Assembly (NCBI RefSeq): GCF_000725345.1 | Contig: NZ_CP008852.1 | Location: forward strand, 1,044,001-1,108,000 | Direction of reading: 5' to 3' | DNA: 64,000 nt | Origin: Pelosinus sp. UFO1 | GTDB lineage: Bacteria > Bacillota > Negativicutes > DSM-13327 | Translations under genes and position numbers: made by a program | Notes under the pieces: model-generated | Database searches by the model: none | Told to the model about the DNA's origin: nothing | Seen by the model: the letters and a program-made list of their open reading frames with translations, nothing else | In this document: positions 29,447-37,142 of the stretch, piece by piece | Position numbering within the stretch: position 1 is the stretch's first letter | Layout of the letters: every line of letters begins with the position of its first letter

Positions 29447-29493
29447 AAGTGAATTTCATTATCTAAAGTCATTACCTAGAAAAGGGTTAATGA

Positions 29494-29538
29494 AAAACCT
29501 CCTATGGTAGAAAAAATAACTACCGTAGGAGGTTTTAC
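29494..29538. terminator. bidirectional terminator between convergent genes
   Basis: AAAACCTCCTATGGTA and TACCGTAGGAGGTTTT pair with one mismatch. It serves the EamA gene on the plus strand and the small gene on the minus strand. Confidence 0.8.
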
Positions 29539-29549
29539 CTTTAATAGAT

Positions 29550-29753
29550 TTAATCACTTTGTGTTCCCTTTAACGTGTTTATACACCATTCAAAAGTCTT
29601 GCCTTCCTTGACTCCTTTCCTTAATCTTTCTTCTAGTTGCTTAGATTGTTGTAATGTTTTAGTTAAGACATATATAGAATTATCTTGCTTATCACTAAAA
29701 AAGGAGTCTATCTCTACTTTGAAACCCATTCTGGAGATCGTAATCACATGCAA
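29550..29753 (-). CDS. small hypothetical protein, 67 residues
   Basis: I do not recognise the family. The protein is soluble, with a predicted beta-then-helix pattern (F-K-V-E-I-D-S-F-F-S, then a charged K/E/Q-rich helix). AAGGAGG six bases before the ATG on the minus strand makes it a credible gene. It faces the EamA gene across a shared terminator. Confidence 0.6.
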   Translation of the reverse strand: MHVITISRMGFKVEIDSFFSDKQDNSIYVLTKTLQQSKQLEERLRKGVKEGKTFEWCINTLKGTQSD

Positions 29754-30013
29754 TCCTCCTTACCTAGTTTTAGATAATTTTCCTTTCTTATTACATGGTG
29801 AATCAGTAATATAGTCTTAGTATTCCCTAAATTTTCTTATCATAATATTCAGAATCTCTTACAAATGTAAGGCAAATATAATATATGTACATGCCCCAAT
29901 TCTAAATTGGTTTATATTGCATTATTTAATCAGATGAGAGTATAATATAAATGGGCATATGCTCATTTATTCTAGTTAGTTATATATAATGAAATAAAGG
30001 GGGCAGATCCATC

Positions 30014-30214
30014 GTGAATCGAAAATTTGAGTGTAGTGATTGCGGCGAAGTTTGGGAAGTAGAACCTTGTAAAGAAGGGGGCAAACATGGATATGAAATT
30101 CCATGCCCAAAATGTAACAGTATGAAGAAAATAAAATTGGCACAGGATGGTACGCGCCATGTTTGTGGTGGTCATGGTCATAACCACGAGGGCGGATGCT
30201 GCGGCGGTCACTAA
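30014..30214 (+). CDS. small zinc-ribbon protein with His/Cys-rich tail
   Basis: This 66-residue protein has an N-terminal zinc-ribbon pattern (C-S-D-C-G-E then C-P-K-C-N) and a tail very rich in metal ligands (H-V-C-G-G-H-G-H-N-H ... C-C-G-G-H). The start is GTG, ten bases after AAAGGGGG. The tail suggests metal storage or delivery, but no function is known to me. Hairpins with T-tracts follow on both strands. Confidence 0.7.
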   Translation: MNRKFECSDCGEVWEVEPCKEGGKHGYEIPCPKCNSMKKIKLAQDGTRHVCGGHGHNHEGGCCGGH

Positions 30215-30226
30215 AACGTATTTTCT

Positions 30227-30264
30227 AAAAAAGGTGTAAGGATTATAATCCTCACACCTTTTTT
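30227..30264. terminator. bidirectional terminator
   Basis: AAAAAAGGTGTAAGGATT pairs with AATCCTCACACCTTTTTT with one mismatch. It lies between the plus-strand zinc-ribbon gene and the minus-strand repeat-protein gene. Confidence 0.9.
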
Positions 30265-30271
30265 CTATATT

Positions 30272-30679
30272 TTATTCGTAGTCGTTATTAACATCAGATT
30301 TAGCAGTCAATGTGCCATATTGTTTCTTACTTTGTTGTGTTTTGCTACTAGTTGCTTGGTTTTGATTAGAACTAGAAGAATAATCGTTATTGGCGTCGGA
30401 TAGGGCAGTCATTGTACCGTATTGACTCATACTTTGCTGTGTTTGATTGCTGCTGCTAGTTGCTTGGTTTTGGTTAGAAGTACTAGAAGAATAGTCATTA
30501 TTAGCGTCTGACAAAGCAGTCATTGTACCAAATTTATTTTTACTTTGTTGGGTTTGACTGCTAGTTGCCTGGTTTTGAGTAGTAGAGCTAGAATAGTCAT
30601 TATTGGCATCTGAAGTAGCAGTTAGCGTACCAAATTGATTTTTGCTTGCAGATAATTTGCTTTGTTTATTTTTTTCCAT
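30272..30679 (-). CDS. repeat protein resembling gamma-type small acid-soluble spore protein
   Basis: This 135-residue, highly polar protein carries four repeats of the form K/S-x-[FY]-G-T-[LM]-T-A-x-S-D-[AV]-N-N-D-Y, joined by Ser/Thr/Gln/Asn linkers such as N-Q-A-T-S-S and Q-Q-S-K. It has no cysteine, tryptophan or hydrophobic core. In layout it is like Bacillus gamma-SASP SspE, whose repeats hold G-Q-F-G-T-E-F-A-S-E-T with Gln/Asn-rich linkers. The match is in pattern, not close identity, so a spore amino-acid store is inference. AAGGGGG precedes the ATG, and a terminator follows. Confidence 0.6.
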   Translation of the reverse strand: MEKNKQSKLSASKNQFGTLTATSDANNDYSSSTTQNQATSSQTQQSKNKFGTMTALSDANNDYSSSTSNQNQATSSSNQTQQSMSQYGTMTALSDANNDYSSSSNQNQATSSKTQQSKKQYGTLTAKSDVNNDYE

Positions 30680-30789
30680 AGTTATGCCCCCTTTTATTTT
30701 TGTATTTATGGTGCAAACTTATTTTCCCCTATTTTCTTATTGAATATGTTACTGAAAATCAGCCTTTAATGGGTAACTAAGGAAGAAAA

Positions 30790-31905
30790 TTATCCGATCC
30801 AATACCAGTTGATAAATAGGGATGTAAATAAGACTAAAAAGAAGGCACTTAGGAAAATATAGCAATAAAAAATCTTAGAAGGGAGTTGGCCCCAAAATAA
30901 ATAAAGCGGGAAAATAGGAAGGATAAAGCGAGACATGCTGTATAATGGTAGCTCAGAAGTTGTAGAGGATAGAGGAATCAAAAACCAAATCCAGCCAATG
31001 AGTAAATAGGAAGTGGGAATTTTAAACTGTAATAAAAAGGTGAGGGCGAAAAAGCCTATCAACCCGATAATGACAGTAAAGGTATCCAATGCTATGCCAG
31101 GCTGACTGTAAGGATTGTTAGAAAAGGTTAAAGGGAGATTCGCCCAAAGATTGTACCAAGGCGGTGCGAAATGCCTGCCCCAATTTTGTTGGGAATTAAC
31201 AAAGGAAATGGGATCACCTAGCAAATAAAAGTTATATAGCATATAGTATGATAGTGCGATTGGCGGAAAGAATAGGGGAATTGCTGTAAGAAGAGATTTT
31301 CCTGATCTCGGATATTTTTTCCAAAATTCATAGAGTAAAAACAGAAAAAGAAAAATACCTAGGTTTCTGGTTACGGCAGCCAATGCACCAGCAATTCCTC
31401 CATACCACCATTTTTCTAACCTTGAAAAATAGACACAGAGAAGTGAAAAGGTGATAAATAATGGCTCAGTATAAATGCTATTAAGAAAAAGAGAGGTTGG
31501 CATCACTGCGTAAGCTAAGAGAGCATGGCTCACTTGCCTTTCGGAAAAATCTAAACGAAAGGTAAGATCCATAATCCAAAAGCTTAAAAAAGTAAATAGA
31601 TTGCAGATTAGTAATCCTGCAATTGCTATATGTAAACCTAGGTAGGATAATAAATTAATAAAAAGGGTAAGAAGGGGAAAAAAAACAATCGATTTTGCAT
31701 TATATCCATGCCCAGCCACATAGGTATACCAGTGAGCATCCCATTTAATCAGTTTTTCAGTTGTTGTTGACATTGGGTAAAGGGACTGGTCCACAAAGCC
31801 TGCTGGAGGATGGTGCGGTATTATATCAGACATAAAAAAAGCAATACTAATTAATAGTGTATGTACGAAGAATGCAAGCCATACACGTTTTGAAGGAAGC
31901 CTCAT
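30790..31905 (-). CDS. PIG-V-like membrane mannosyltransferase
   Basis: This 371-residue integral membrane protein has about ten helices. The first outside loop has the conserved K-W-D-A-H-W-Y motif of PIG-V-type (GT-C) mannosyltransferases, which take sugar from a polyprenyl-phosphate donor. The neighbouring GT2-GtrA gene, transcribed just before it, could make that donor. The acceptor is unknown. Confidence 0.72.
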   Translation of the reverse strand: MRLPSKRVWLAFFVHTLLISIAFFMSDIIPHHPPAGFVDQSLYPMSTTTEKLIKWDAHWYTYVAGHGYNAKSIVFFPLLTLFINLLSYLGLHIAIAGLLICNLFTFLSFWIMDLTFRLDFSERQVSHALLAYAVMPTSLFLNSIYTEPLFITFSLLCVYFSRLEKWWYGGIAGALAAVTRNLGIFLFLFLLYEFWKKYPRSGKSLLTAIPLFFPPIALSYYMLYNFYLLGDPISFVNSQQNWGRHFAPPWYNLWANLPLTFSNNPYSQPGIALDTFTVIIGLIGFFALTFLLQFKIPTSYLLIGWIWFLIPLSSTTSELPLYSMSRFILPIFPLYLFWGQLPSKIFYCYIFLSAFFLVLFTSLFINWYWIG

Positions 31906-31924
31906 ATGGTGTTACCCCTTGTGT

Positions 31925-33073
31925 CTAATTCCAGGAAATTTTACTCGGTATCTCTTGGGTTACTACTAGTTTTTCCTCTTCCGTATTTACAATTAAATGA
32001 GCGGCAGACCATGTCCACTTTCGATTCGCCGAAAAATTCCAAAAAGTTGATAGAGCAATACCAGTTAATTGACCAACATATATACTCCATCCGAGAAAAA
32101 GAAAAGTTTGGGTACATAAAGTTGTTATGGCAATGCCAAGGCTAGAGATTAAAGCAAACTGGCAAAATTGCAGGAGGCGTTTTCGAAAAATCTGTTGTTT
32201 GTTTCTTTTCCATGTCACTTTATCATTCCATAGGAAGTTGTGAAACATTGCGATACAGGAAGAATTAATGGAGGCTGAAATTTCTTCCATATTAAGCAAA
32301 GAGAGACAAATTGTTAAACTTAACAAATTGATGAAAGTCCCTAAAATACCAATGGCACAAAAGGTGTAGAATCTACGATCTTCTGCGCTATGTCCCATTA
32401 GTTTAGTAATGTGCTTTAGATAATTCCACTGCTCTATGAAATTCATTTTAGATTCCCCTGCGTCTCGGGCAACAAAGGTATAAGGTATTTCATGTACAGT
32501 CTGGTACTTACCTTTTACGAGAATTTCAATTAAAATTTTCCAGCCGATGGGATTTAATTGGGCTTGATCTATAACACTTCGCTGAAATCCAAAATACCCA
32601 CTGGTTGAATCTGAAATGGAGCGCAACTTCTTAATAGAGAGATAACCGATGCCTCTAGCAATTCCTGATACTAGCTTTCTAAATAGGTTTAACCCCCCGT
32701 CAGAGCCCCCTGGTATGAAACGGCTAGGAATTACAATATCAGCGCTGGCTAACCTTTTTAAGATTAAGGGAAGCAACTCGGGAGGATGCTGTAAATCGGC
32801 ATCCATCACAATGATCTGATTACCTTGAGAGTGAAGAAAACCGTTAACTACAGCAGAAGCTAAGCCTCGTTCATTTGTTCTATGAATATATTTAATCTCT
32901 TTGTATTCTTGGGATAGTTCTTCTAATATAGTGGGAGTATCATCTAGACTATCATCGACAAAAACAATTTCGTAGAAATAGTTTTCCTGCTTTAATAAGT
33001 TTATAATTTTCATTGCAAGTATTCTAACGTTATTCTTTTCATTAAATGTGGGAATTATGATGCTAAGATCCAT
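31925..33073 (-). CDS. polyprenyl-phosphate sugar transferase fused to GtrA domain
   Basis: This is a two-domain protein. An N-terminal GT2 domain of the DPM1 type (S-I-I-I-P-T-F-N-E, V-D-D-S-L-D-D, M-D-A-D-L-Q-H-P-P) should load a sugar, probably mannose or glucose, on a polyprenyl phosphate. A C-terminal four-helix GtrA domain could flip or pass it on. I start at the ATG at 33073 (382 residues), six bases after GAGGA; upstream in-frame ATGs lack a ribosome site. The PIG-V-like gene follows after 19 bases, so the two likely form one pathway. Confidence 0.82.
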   Translation of the reverse strand: MDLSIIIPTFNEKNNVRILAMKIINLLKQENYFYEIVFVDDSLDDTPTILEELSQEYKEIKYIHRTNERGLASAVVNGFLHSQGNQIIVMDADLQHPPELLPLILKRLASADIVIPSRFIPGGSDGGLNLFRKLVSGIARGIGYLSIKKLRSISDSTSGYFGFQRSVIDQAQLNPIGWKILIEILVKGKYQTVHEIPYTFVARDAGESKMNFIEQWNYLKHITKLMGHSAEDRRFYTFCAIGILGTFINLLSLTICLSLLNMEEISASINSSCIAMFHNFLWNDKVTWKRNKQQIFRKRLLQFCQFALISSLGIAITTLCTQTFLFLGWSIYVGQLTGIALSTFWNFSANRKWTWSAAHLIVNTEEEKLVVTQEIPSKISWN

Positions 33074-33170
33074 GTGAATCCTCATCCTTCCGTATCCGAT
33101 ATCTTCTTCTTTCATTAGTTTTTTGCGATTTAGAGTCCGTTTATCCGAGGTAAAAAATGGTCTTACATAG

Positions 33171-33218
33171 TATAAAAATAAAACAGCAGCACATTAGTGC
33201 TGCTGTTTTATTTTTATA
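33171..33218 (-). terminator. terminator of the AraC-type regulator
   Basis: Perfect 22-base arms (33171-33192 and 33197-33218) with a 4-base loop and U-rich ends on either strand. Confidence 0.9.
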
Positions 33219-33221
33219 CTA

Positions 33222-34082
33222 TTACTGTTTAATTCGGTATTGGGCAGGTGTAACTCCAGCATTCTTTTTAAACAGCTGACAAAAGTATGATACATTACCA
33301 ATGCCAATTTGATTGCAGATTTCCTGTAAAGGTAAGGACGTAGTCCTTAGTAACAAAGAGGCTTCCCGCAGGCGGCGATAGGTAAGATATTCAGTAATGG
33401 TACTTCCTGTAGCTTTGCGAAAAAGATGGGATATGTGAAAGCGAGACAAATGGAGTTCTTTTGCTAGAGATATCAATGAAAATTCTTCGTGGTAATTTCT
33501 ATCGATCCATCTCATAACCTGTTCGGCGTAATGAATGTGGCGAAGTTCAACTTCTCTTTCAGTCTGATTTTGGACAGTCCATTGATTTTTTACTGTATTT
33601 AAAAAAAGCATAAAAAATAGGGAAAATCCTTCTGTAAGTTCTAACTCTTTTTGGCGCGAATGATAGAGATTAAAAAGGGTGTTAAATTCAGAGGGGTTGT
33701 CTACTTGAATGACTTGGCAATCCAAGTTACTTTGCCATAAATATTGAAAGAATCGATATAAAACAGTAAAGCTTTGCAGGTAAGAATTTACAGTAGATGG
33801 CTCGAGTAACAGTTTAGAGCGAATATAAAAGGTTTCTTCTGGTATGTCGGCTTTTACTCTATGAAGCTGAAAGGGTTGAAAATACATCAGTGATCCTGGC
33901 TTAAAGGGATAAATATTTTGATCAATAATGGCCGAGCCCTCTCCTTGCTCTACATAAATAAATTCCATGCCTGGATGGGAATGAAATTTATCCCAGATAT
34001 TATGGGAAGATGTGGTATGTTGATGGATAAATTGATGAGGGTTTGCATTCAGTTCAAAGTTAAAATCGTCCAACGTAGACAA
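33222..34082 (-). CDS. AraC-family regulator with N-terminal cupin
   Basis: This sugar-responsive type of regulator has an N-terminal cupin (H-S-H-P-G-M-E-F-I-Y-V-E-Q-G-E-G) and a C-terminal pair of AraC helix-turn-helix motifs ending F-C-Q-L-F-K-K-N-A-G-V-T-P. I prefer the TTG at 34082 (286 residues), preceded by GGGAG at a good distance; the frame upstream encodes a hydrophobic stretch without a ribosome site. It is divergent from the cupin and TRAP remnants, which it may once have controlled. Confidence 0.82.
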   Translation of the reverse strand: MSTLDDFNFELNANPHQFIHQHTTSSHNIWDKFHSHPGMEFIYVEQGEGSAIIDQNIYPFKPGSLMYFQPFQLHRVKADIPEETFYIRSKLLLEPSTVNSYLQSFTVLYRFFQYLWQSNLDCQVIQVDNPSEFNTLFNLYHSRQKELELTEGFSLFFMLFLNTVKNQWTVQNQTEREVELRHIHYAEQVMRWIDRNYHEEFSLISLAKELHLSRFHISHLFRKATGSTITEYLTYRRLREASLLLRTTSLPLQEICNQIGIGNVSYFCQLFKKNAGVTPAQYRIKQ

Positions 34083-34174
34083 ATAAATCACTCCCAATAA
34101 GCAAATCACATATAACAATACAACAACATTTTAACACAATTTTCAGTCAATACAATAGACATTATTTCGATTAT

Positions 34175-34327
34175 ACCAAAAATAGAACCGTTGGCAGGGA
34201 AACTAAAATTGCCAAGCAAGGGGACTGTTATTACACTGCTAGAAATGTATTGCATGGCGTAGTTGCCTTGGAAGAGGATTCTATTTTGATTGATTCATTC
34301 ACACCAGTACGACAAGATTTCTTGTAA
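34175..34327 (+). pseudogene. 5'-truncated cupin-domain protein remnant
   Basis: An open frame with no start codon or ribosome site encodes the last third of a small cupin protein. It shows the G-D-C-Y-Y-T, N-V-L-H-G-V-V-A-L-E-E and D-S-F-T-P-V-R-Q-D-F-L end typical of KdgF-like sugar-acid cupins, then TAA. The 5' part is missing and the region before it is unrelated AT-rich sequence. Together with the TRAP scar that follows, it looks like a decayed uptake locus, perhaps for uronates. Confidence 0.7.
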
Positions 34328-34403
34328 AAAGGATTAATAATTAATATTCAAATGAAGCTACATTGCTATAGTAATGAACTGAAAATTATAGGGAGAGATA
34401 ATT

Positions 34404-35121
34404 ATGAATAAAAATCGGTGCAGTATTCTAGTTGGTTTATCATTGTTCCTAGTTGCGTCTTTGATAACAGGCTGTGGTTCTAGCTCATCAACTAAGTCTG
34501 ATGGCCGCAGTTATTATTGTGGGCGGTATCATTAGTGGTGTGTTTACGGCTACAGAATCAGGAGCGATTGCCTGTCTGTATGCTTTAATATTAACCGTGT
34601 TTCATTATAAAGAATTAAAGTTATCACAACTGCCTGATATTCTGAAAAAAGTGGCAATTACTTGTGGGATGGTATTTTTCTTAGTAGCCACATCATCAGC
34701 ATTTGGCTGGATTATGGCTTATGAACATATCCCTCAAAATATTGCAGCAGGAATATCGTCAGTTACAAAGAATCCTATATATGTACTGATGATTATTAAT
34801 GTATTTGTACTAATTGTTGGATTCTTTATGGATCTAGCGGCCTCTATTTTGATTCTCACTCCTATCTTTTTGCCCATCGCTATGAGTATTGGTATGGATC
34901 CCGTTCATTTTGGTATTATGCTATTACTAAACTTATCAATTGGCTTGGTTCATCCGCCAGTAGGAACGGCTTTGTTCGTTGGGGGTGCGATTGCAAAATG
35001 CAGTCTAGAAAGTACTGTAAAAGCGGTGCTCTTATTTATCCCGGTTCTGATCGTTGTTCTTTTGTTAGTAGCTTATGTCCCAGCAGTTACTATGACTTTG
35101 CCTAAGATGTTTATGCCCTAA
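34404..35121 (+). pseudogene. TRAP transporter deletion scar (dctP' fused out of frame to 'dctM)
   Basis: A good ribosome site and ATG at 34404 begin a DctP-like lipoprotein signal (A-S-L-I-T-G-C-G, then Ser-rich). After about 32 codons the frame ends in unrelated residues at the TAG at 34533-34535. From about 34497, in another frame, runs the last half of a DctM large permease (I-S-G-V-F-T-A-T-E-S-G-A-I, ... H-P-P-V-G-T-A-L-F-V). The simplest reading is one internal deletion that removed most of dctP, all of dctQ and the front of dctM. A GTG at 34474 opens the dctM frame, but the product would lack essential helices. Confidence 0.8.
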
Positions 35122-35153
35122 GTGGGACAAATTTTATGGAGGTGGAATAAAAG

Positions 35154-36998
35154 TTGATCCGAATTGCCCGCCGCCTTCTTATTGGAAAGCCGCTTCATAA
35201 TAAAGAAATCATGCATGAACGGTTACCCAAATGGAAAGCCTTGTCTATTTTTTCATCTGACGCTTTATCATCTGTTGCATATGGGCCAGAACAGGCCCTA
35301 CTGGTTTTAGTGGCGGCGCAAGGGATTGTAGCATATGGCTATTTATCCCCCGTTATTATCGCAGTATCCGTTCTTTTACTTATTGTAGTATTATCGTATG
35401 TTCAGGTTTCCAGGGCAAACCCTGAAGGCGGAGGCGCCTATGCTATTGCAAAGAAAAATATTGGTGAATTTCCCGCCTTAGTTGCTGCAGGAGCAGTTTT
35501 CGCTGATTATGTATTAACGGCGGCAGTGAGTGTTGCTGCTGGTACAGCTGCGATTGTATCGGCTTTTCCTATTTTAGCGGGGAAGGAAATAGGAATTGAT
35601 TTAGCAGTCTTATTCTTTATTCTTATGCTGGTTAATTTACGAGGTTTGCGTGAATCTTCTACTGCATTTGTATACCCTACCTATGCCTTTTTGCTGGGTA
35701 TGGTAGTGCTAATCTGTACTGGAGTTTACCAAGCTTTTACTAGTGATGCTGCCCTCATCCCAATAGCATCATTGGAAAAACAGCCTATGAATATGGCCAT
35801 GTTATATATTGTTCTGAGGGCTTTTGCCAATGGTTGTAGCTCTATGACGGGGGTAGAAGCAATTGCTGATAGTGTGCCCTTATTTAGCAAGCCAGAAGCG
35901 AAAAATGCCATTACGACAACTTATTGGATGGCAGGGATCTTAGTTACTATGCTTGGCGGCGTTACTTTCATGATGATGCATTTTCACATAAGCCCAATTC
36001 TAGAGGTTACCGCCCTATCTCAGCTTGCTGAACGTATTTTCGACCGGTCATTTTTATATTATTATATACAACTTACAACCATGGTGGTTTTGTATTTGGC
36101 AGCGAATACAGCATACAATGGTTTGCCAGTACTACTATCGATTGTTGCGAAAGATGGGTACTTACCAAGGTACCTTAGCTCCCGAGGTGAACGCCTTACT
36201 TTCTCTAATGGGATTATCGTGATCACTGTTTCGGCAGCAGCTCTTATCGTTGCTTATGGCGGACAATTAGATCATTTGATCGCATTATACGCAATTGGTG
36301 TTTTTATTTCCTTTACCATAGCCCAATGCAGCATGGTAGTGCATTGGAAACGGGAAAGGGGAAGAGGCTGGTTAGTGCGAGCAATTGTAAATGGTATCGG
36401 GGCTTTAGCGACTGGTTTGGTAGTTTTCATCATAACGTTAACTAAATTTAGTCATGGTGCCTGGGCAGTATTAGTCTTCATTCCATTAATGGTCTTCATT
36501 TTCAAAAAAATTCGGGCCCACTATGACGATATGGCAGAACAATTACATCTGCCTTTAGATGTTAAACTAGAAAATGATGATGGGGCAGTCGGAAGAAACT
36601 TTGTCATTGTGCCTATTTCTTCCCCAACGCGTGTAGTTTATGAATCCCTTAAATTTGCAAAAACGCTTAGTAAAGATATCATTGTCTTACATATTGCAAA
36701 AGATGATGAAAGTGCAGCGAGAGTGCAGGCAAAGTGGGAGGAGTGGAATCCTGGAATGGATTTGGAAATCATTCAATCCCCTTATCGTCTTACGATCCAG
36801 CCATTGCTAGATTATGTGGAAGAGTTAAAGAAAAAGAAAAATCCTGAAGATTATATTACTGTTGTCATTCCCGAATTCGAAACGAGAAAATGGTGGCATA
36901 GACTACTGCATAATCAGACAGGTTGGATTCTACATGCTATGTTAGTTATAAAGGAAAATGTAAGTGTGACGACCATTCCCTATCATTTAAACAAGTAA
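35154..36998 (+). CDS. kimA: KimA-type potassium importer (APC family)
   Basis: This 614-residue transporter has about twelve helices followed by a cytoplasmic domain of about 150 residues. The start R-R-L-L-I-G-K-P-L, then S-S-D-A-L-S-S-V-A-Y-G-P-E-Q and N-P-E-G-G-G-A-Y, follow Bacillus KimA (YdaO), a proton-coupled K+ importer that is inhibited by c-di-AMP. The TTG start is eight bases after GGAGGTGG. It lies only 32 bases after the TRAP scar, so it may be read from that old promoter; there is no c-di-AMP riboswitch in the gap. An amino-acid permease is the alternative reading. Confidence 0.78.
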   Translation: MIRIARRLLIGKPLHNKEIMHERLPKWKALSIFSSDALSSVAYGPEQALLVLVAAQGIVAYGYLSPVIIAVSVLLLIVVLSYVQVSRANPEGGGAYAIAKKNIGEFPALVAAGAVFADYVLTAAVSVAAGTAAIVSAFPILAGKEIGIDLAVLFFILMLVNLRGLRESSTAFVYPTYAFLLGMVVLICTGVYQAFTSDAALIPIASLEKQPMNMAMLYIVLRAFANGCSSMTGVEAIADSVPLFSKPEAKNAITTTYWMAGILVTMLGGVTFMMMHFHISPILEVTALSQLAERIFDRSFLYYYIQLTTMVVLYLAANTAYNGLPVLLSIVAKDGYLPRYLSSRGERLTFSNGIIVITVSAAALIVAYGGQLDHLIALYAIGVFISFTIAQCSMVVHWKRERGRGWLVRAIVNGIGALATGLVVFIITLTKFSHGAWAVLVFIPLMVFIFKKIRAHYDDMAEQLHLPLDVKLENDDGAVGRNFVIVPISSPTRVVYESLKFAKTLSKDIIVLHIAKDDESAARVQAKWEEWNPGMDLEIIQSPYRLTIQPLLDYVEELKKKKNPEDYITVVIPEFETRKWWHRLLHNQTGWILHAMLVIKENVSVTTIPYHLNK

Positions 36999-37014
36999 TT
37001 CTATAGCTAAATGA

Positions 37015-37112
37015 TAAGAAAAGACTTGGCTTAGGCCAAGTCTTAAGACGCAGGCTGAAGCCTTAGTCGTTCTTACTTGGAATCAAGGAAGTGTTATACT
37101 TTCTGATTCCGC
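37015..37112 (-). repeat. terminator-associated structured repeat, copy 4 (inverted)
   Basis: Fourth copy, on the minus strand, with all three hairpins preserved. GGCTTCAGCC replaces GGCTTCTGCC, and the linker between the last two stems is TAA instead of GAG. It again starts at the T-tract of a terminator, this time that of the kinase gene on the minus strand, so orientation relative to the upstream gene is kept. Confidence 0.85.
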
Positions 37113-37142
37113 AAAAAGCCCATATCCTTTTAGGATATGGGC
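37113..37142 (-). terminator. terminator of the sensor kinase gene
   Basis: GCCCATATCC and GGATATGGGC arms with T5 on the minus strand. The hairpin overlaps the last codons of the kinase gene. Confidence 0.85.

Noticed and set aside
34474-35121. an intact small DctM-like permease starting at the GTG
   Set aside because: It covers only the last half of DctM, has no proper ribosome site and overlaps the lipoprotein signal of a different gene; a deletion scar explains it better.
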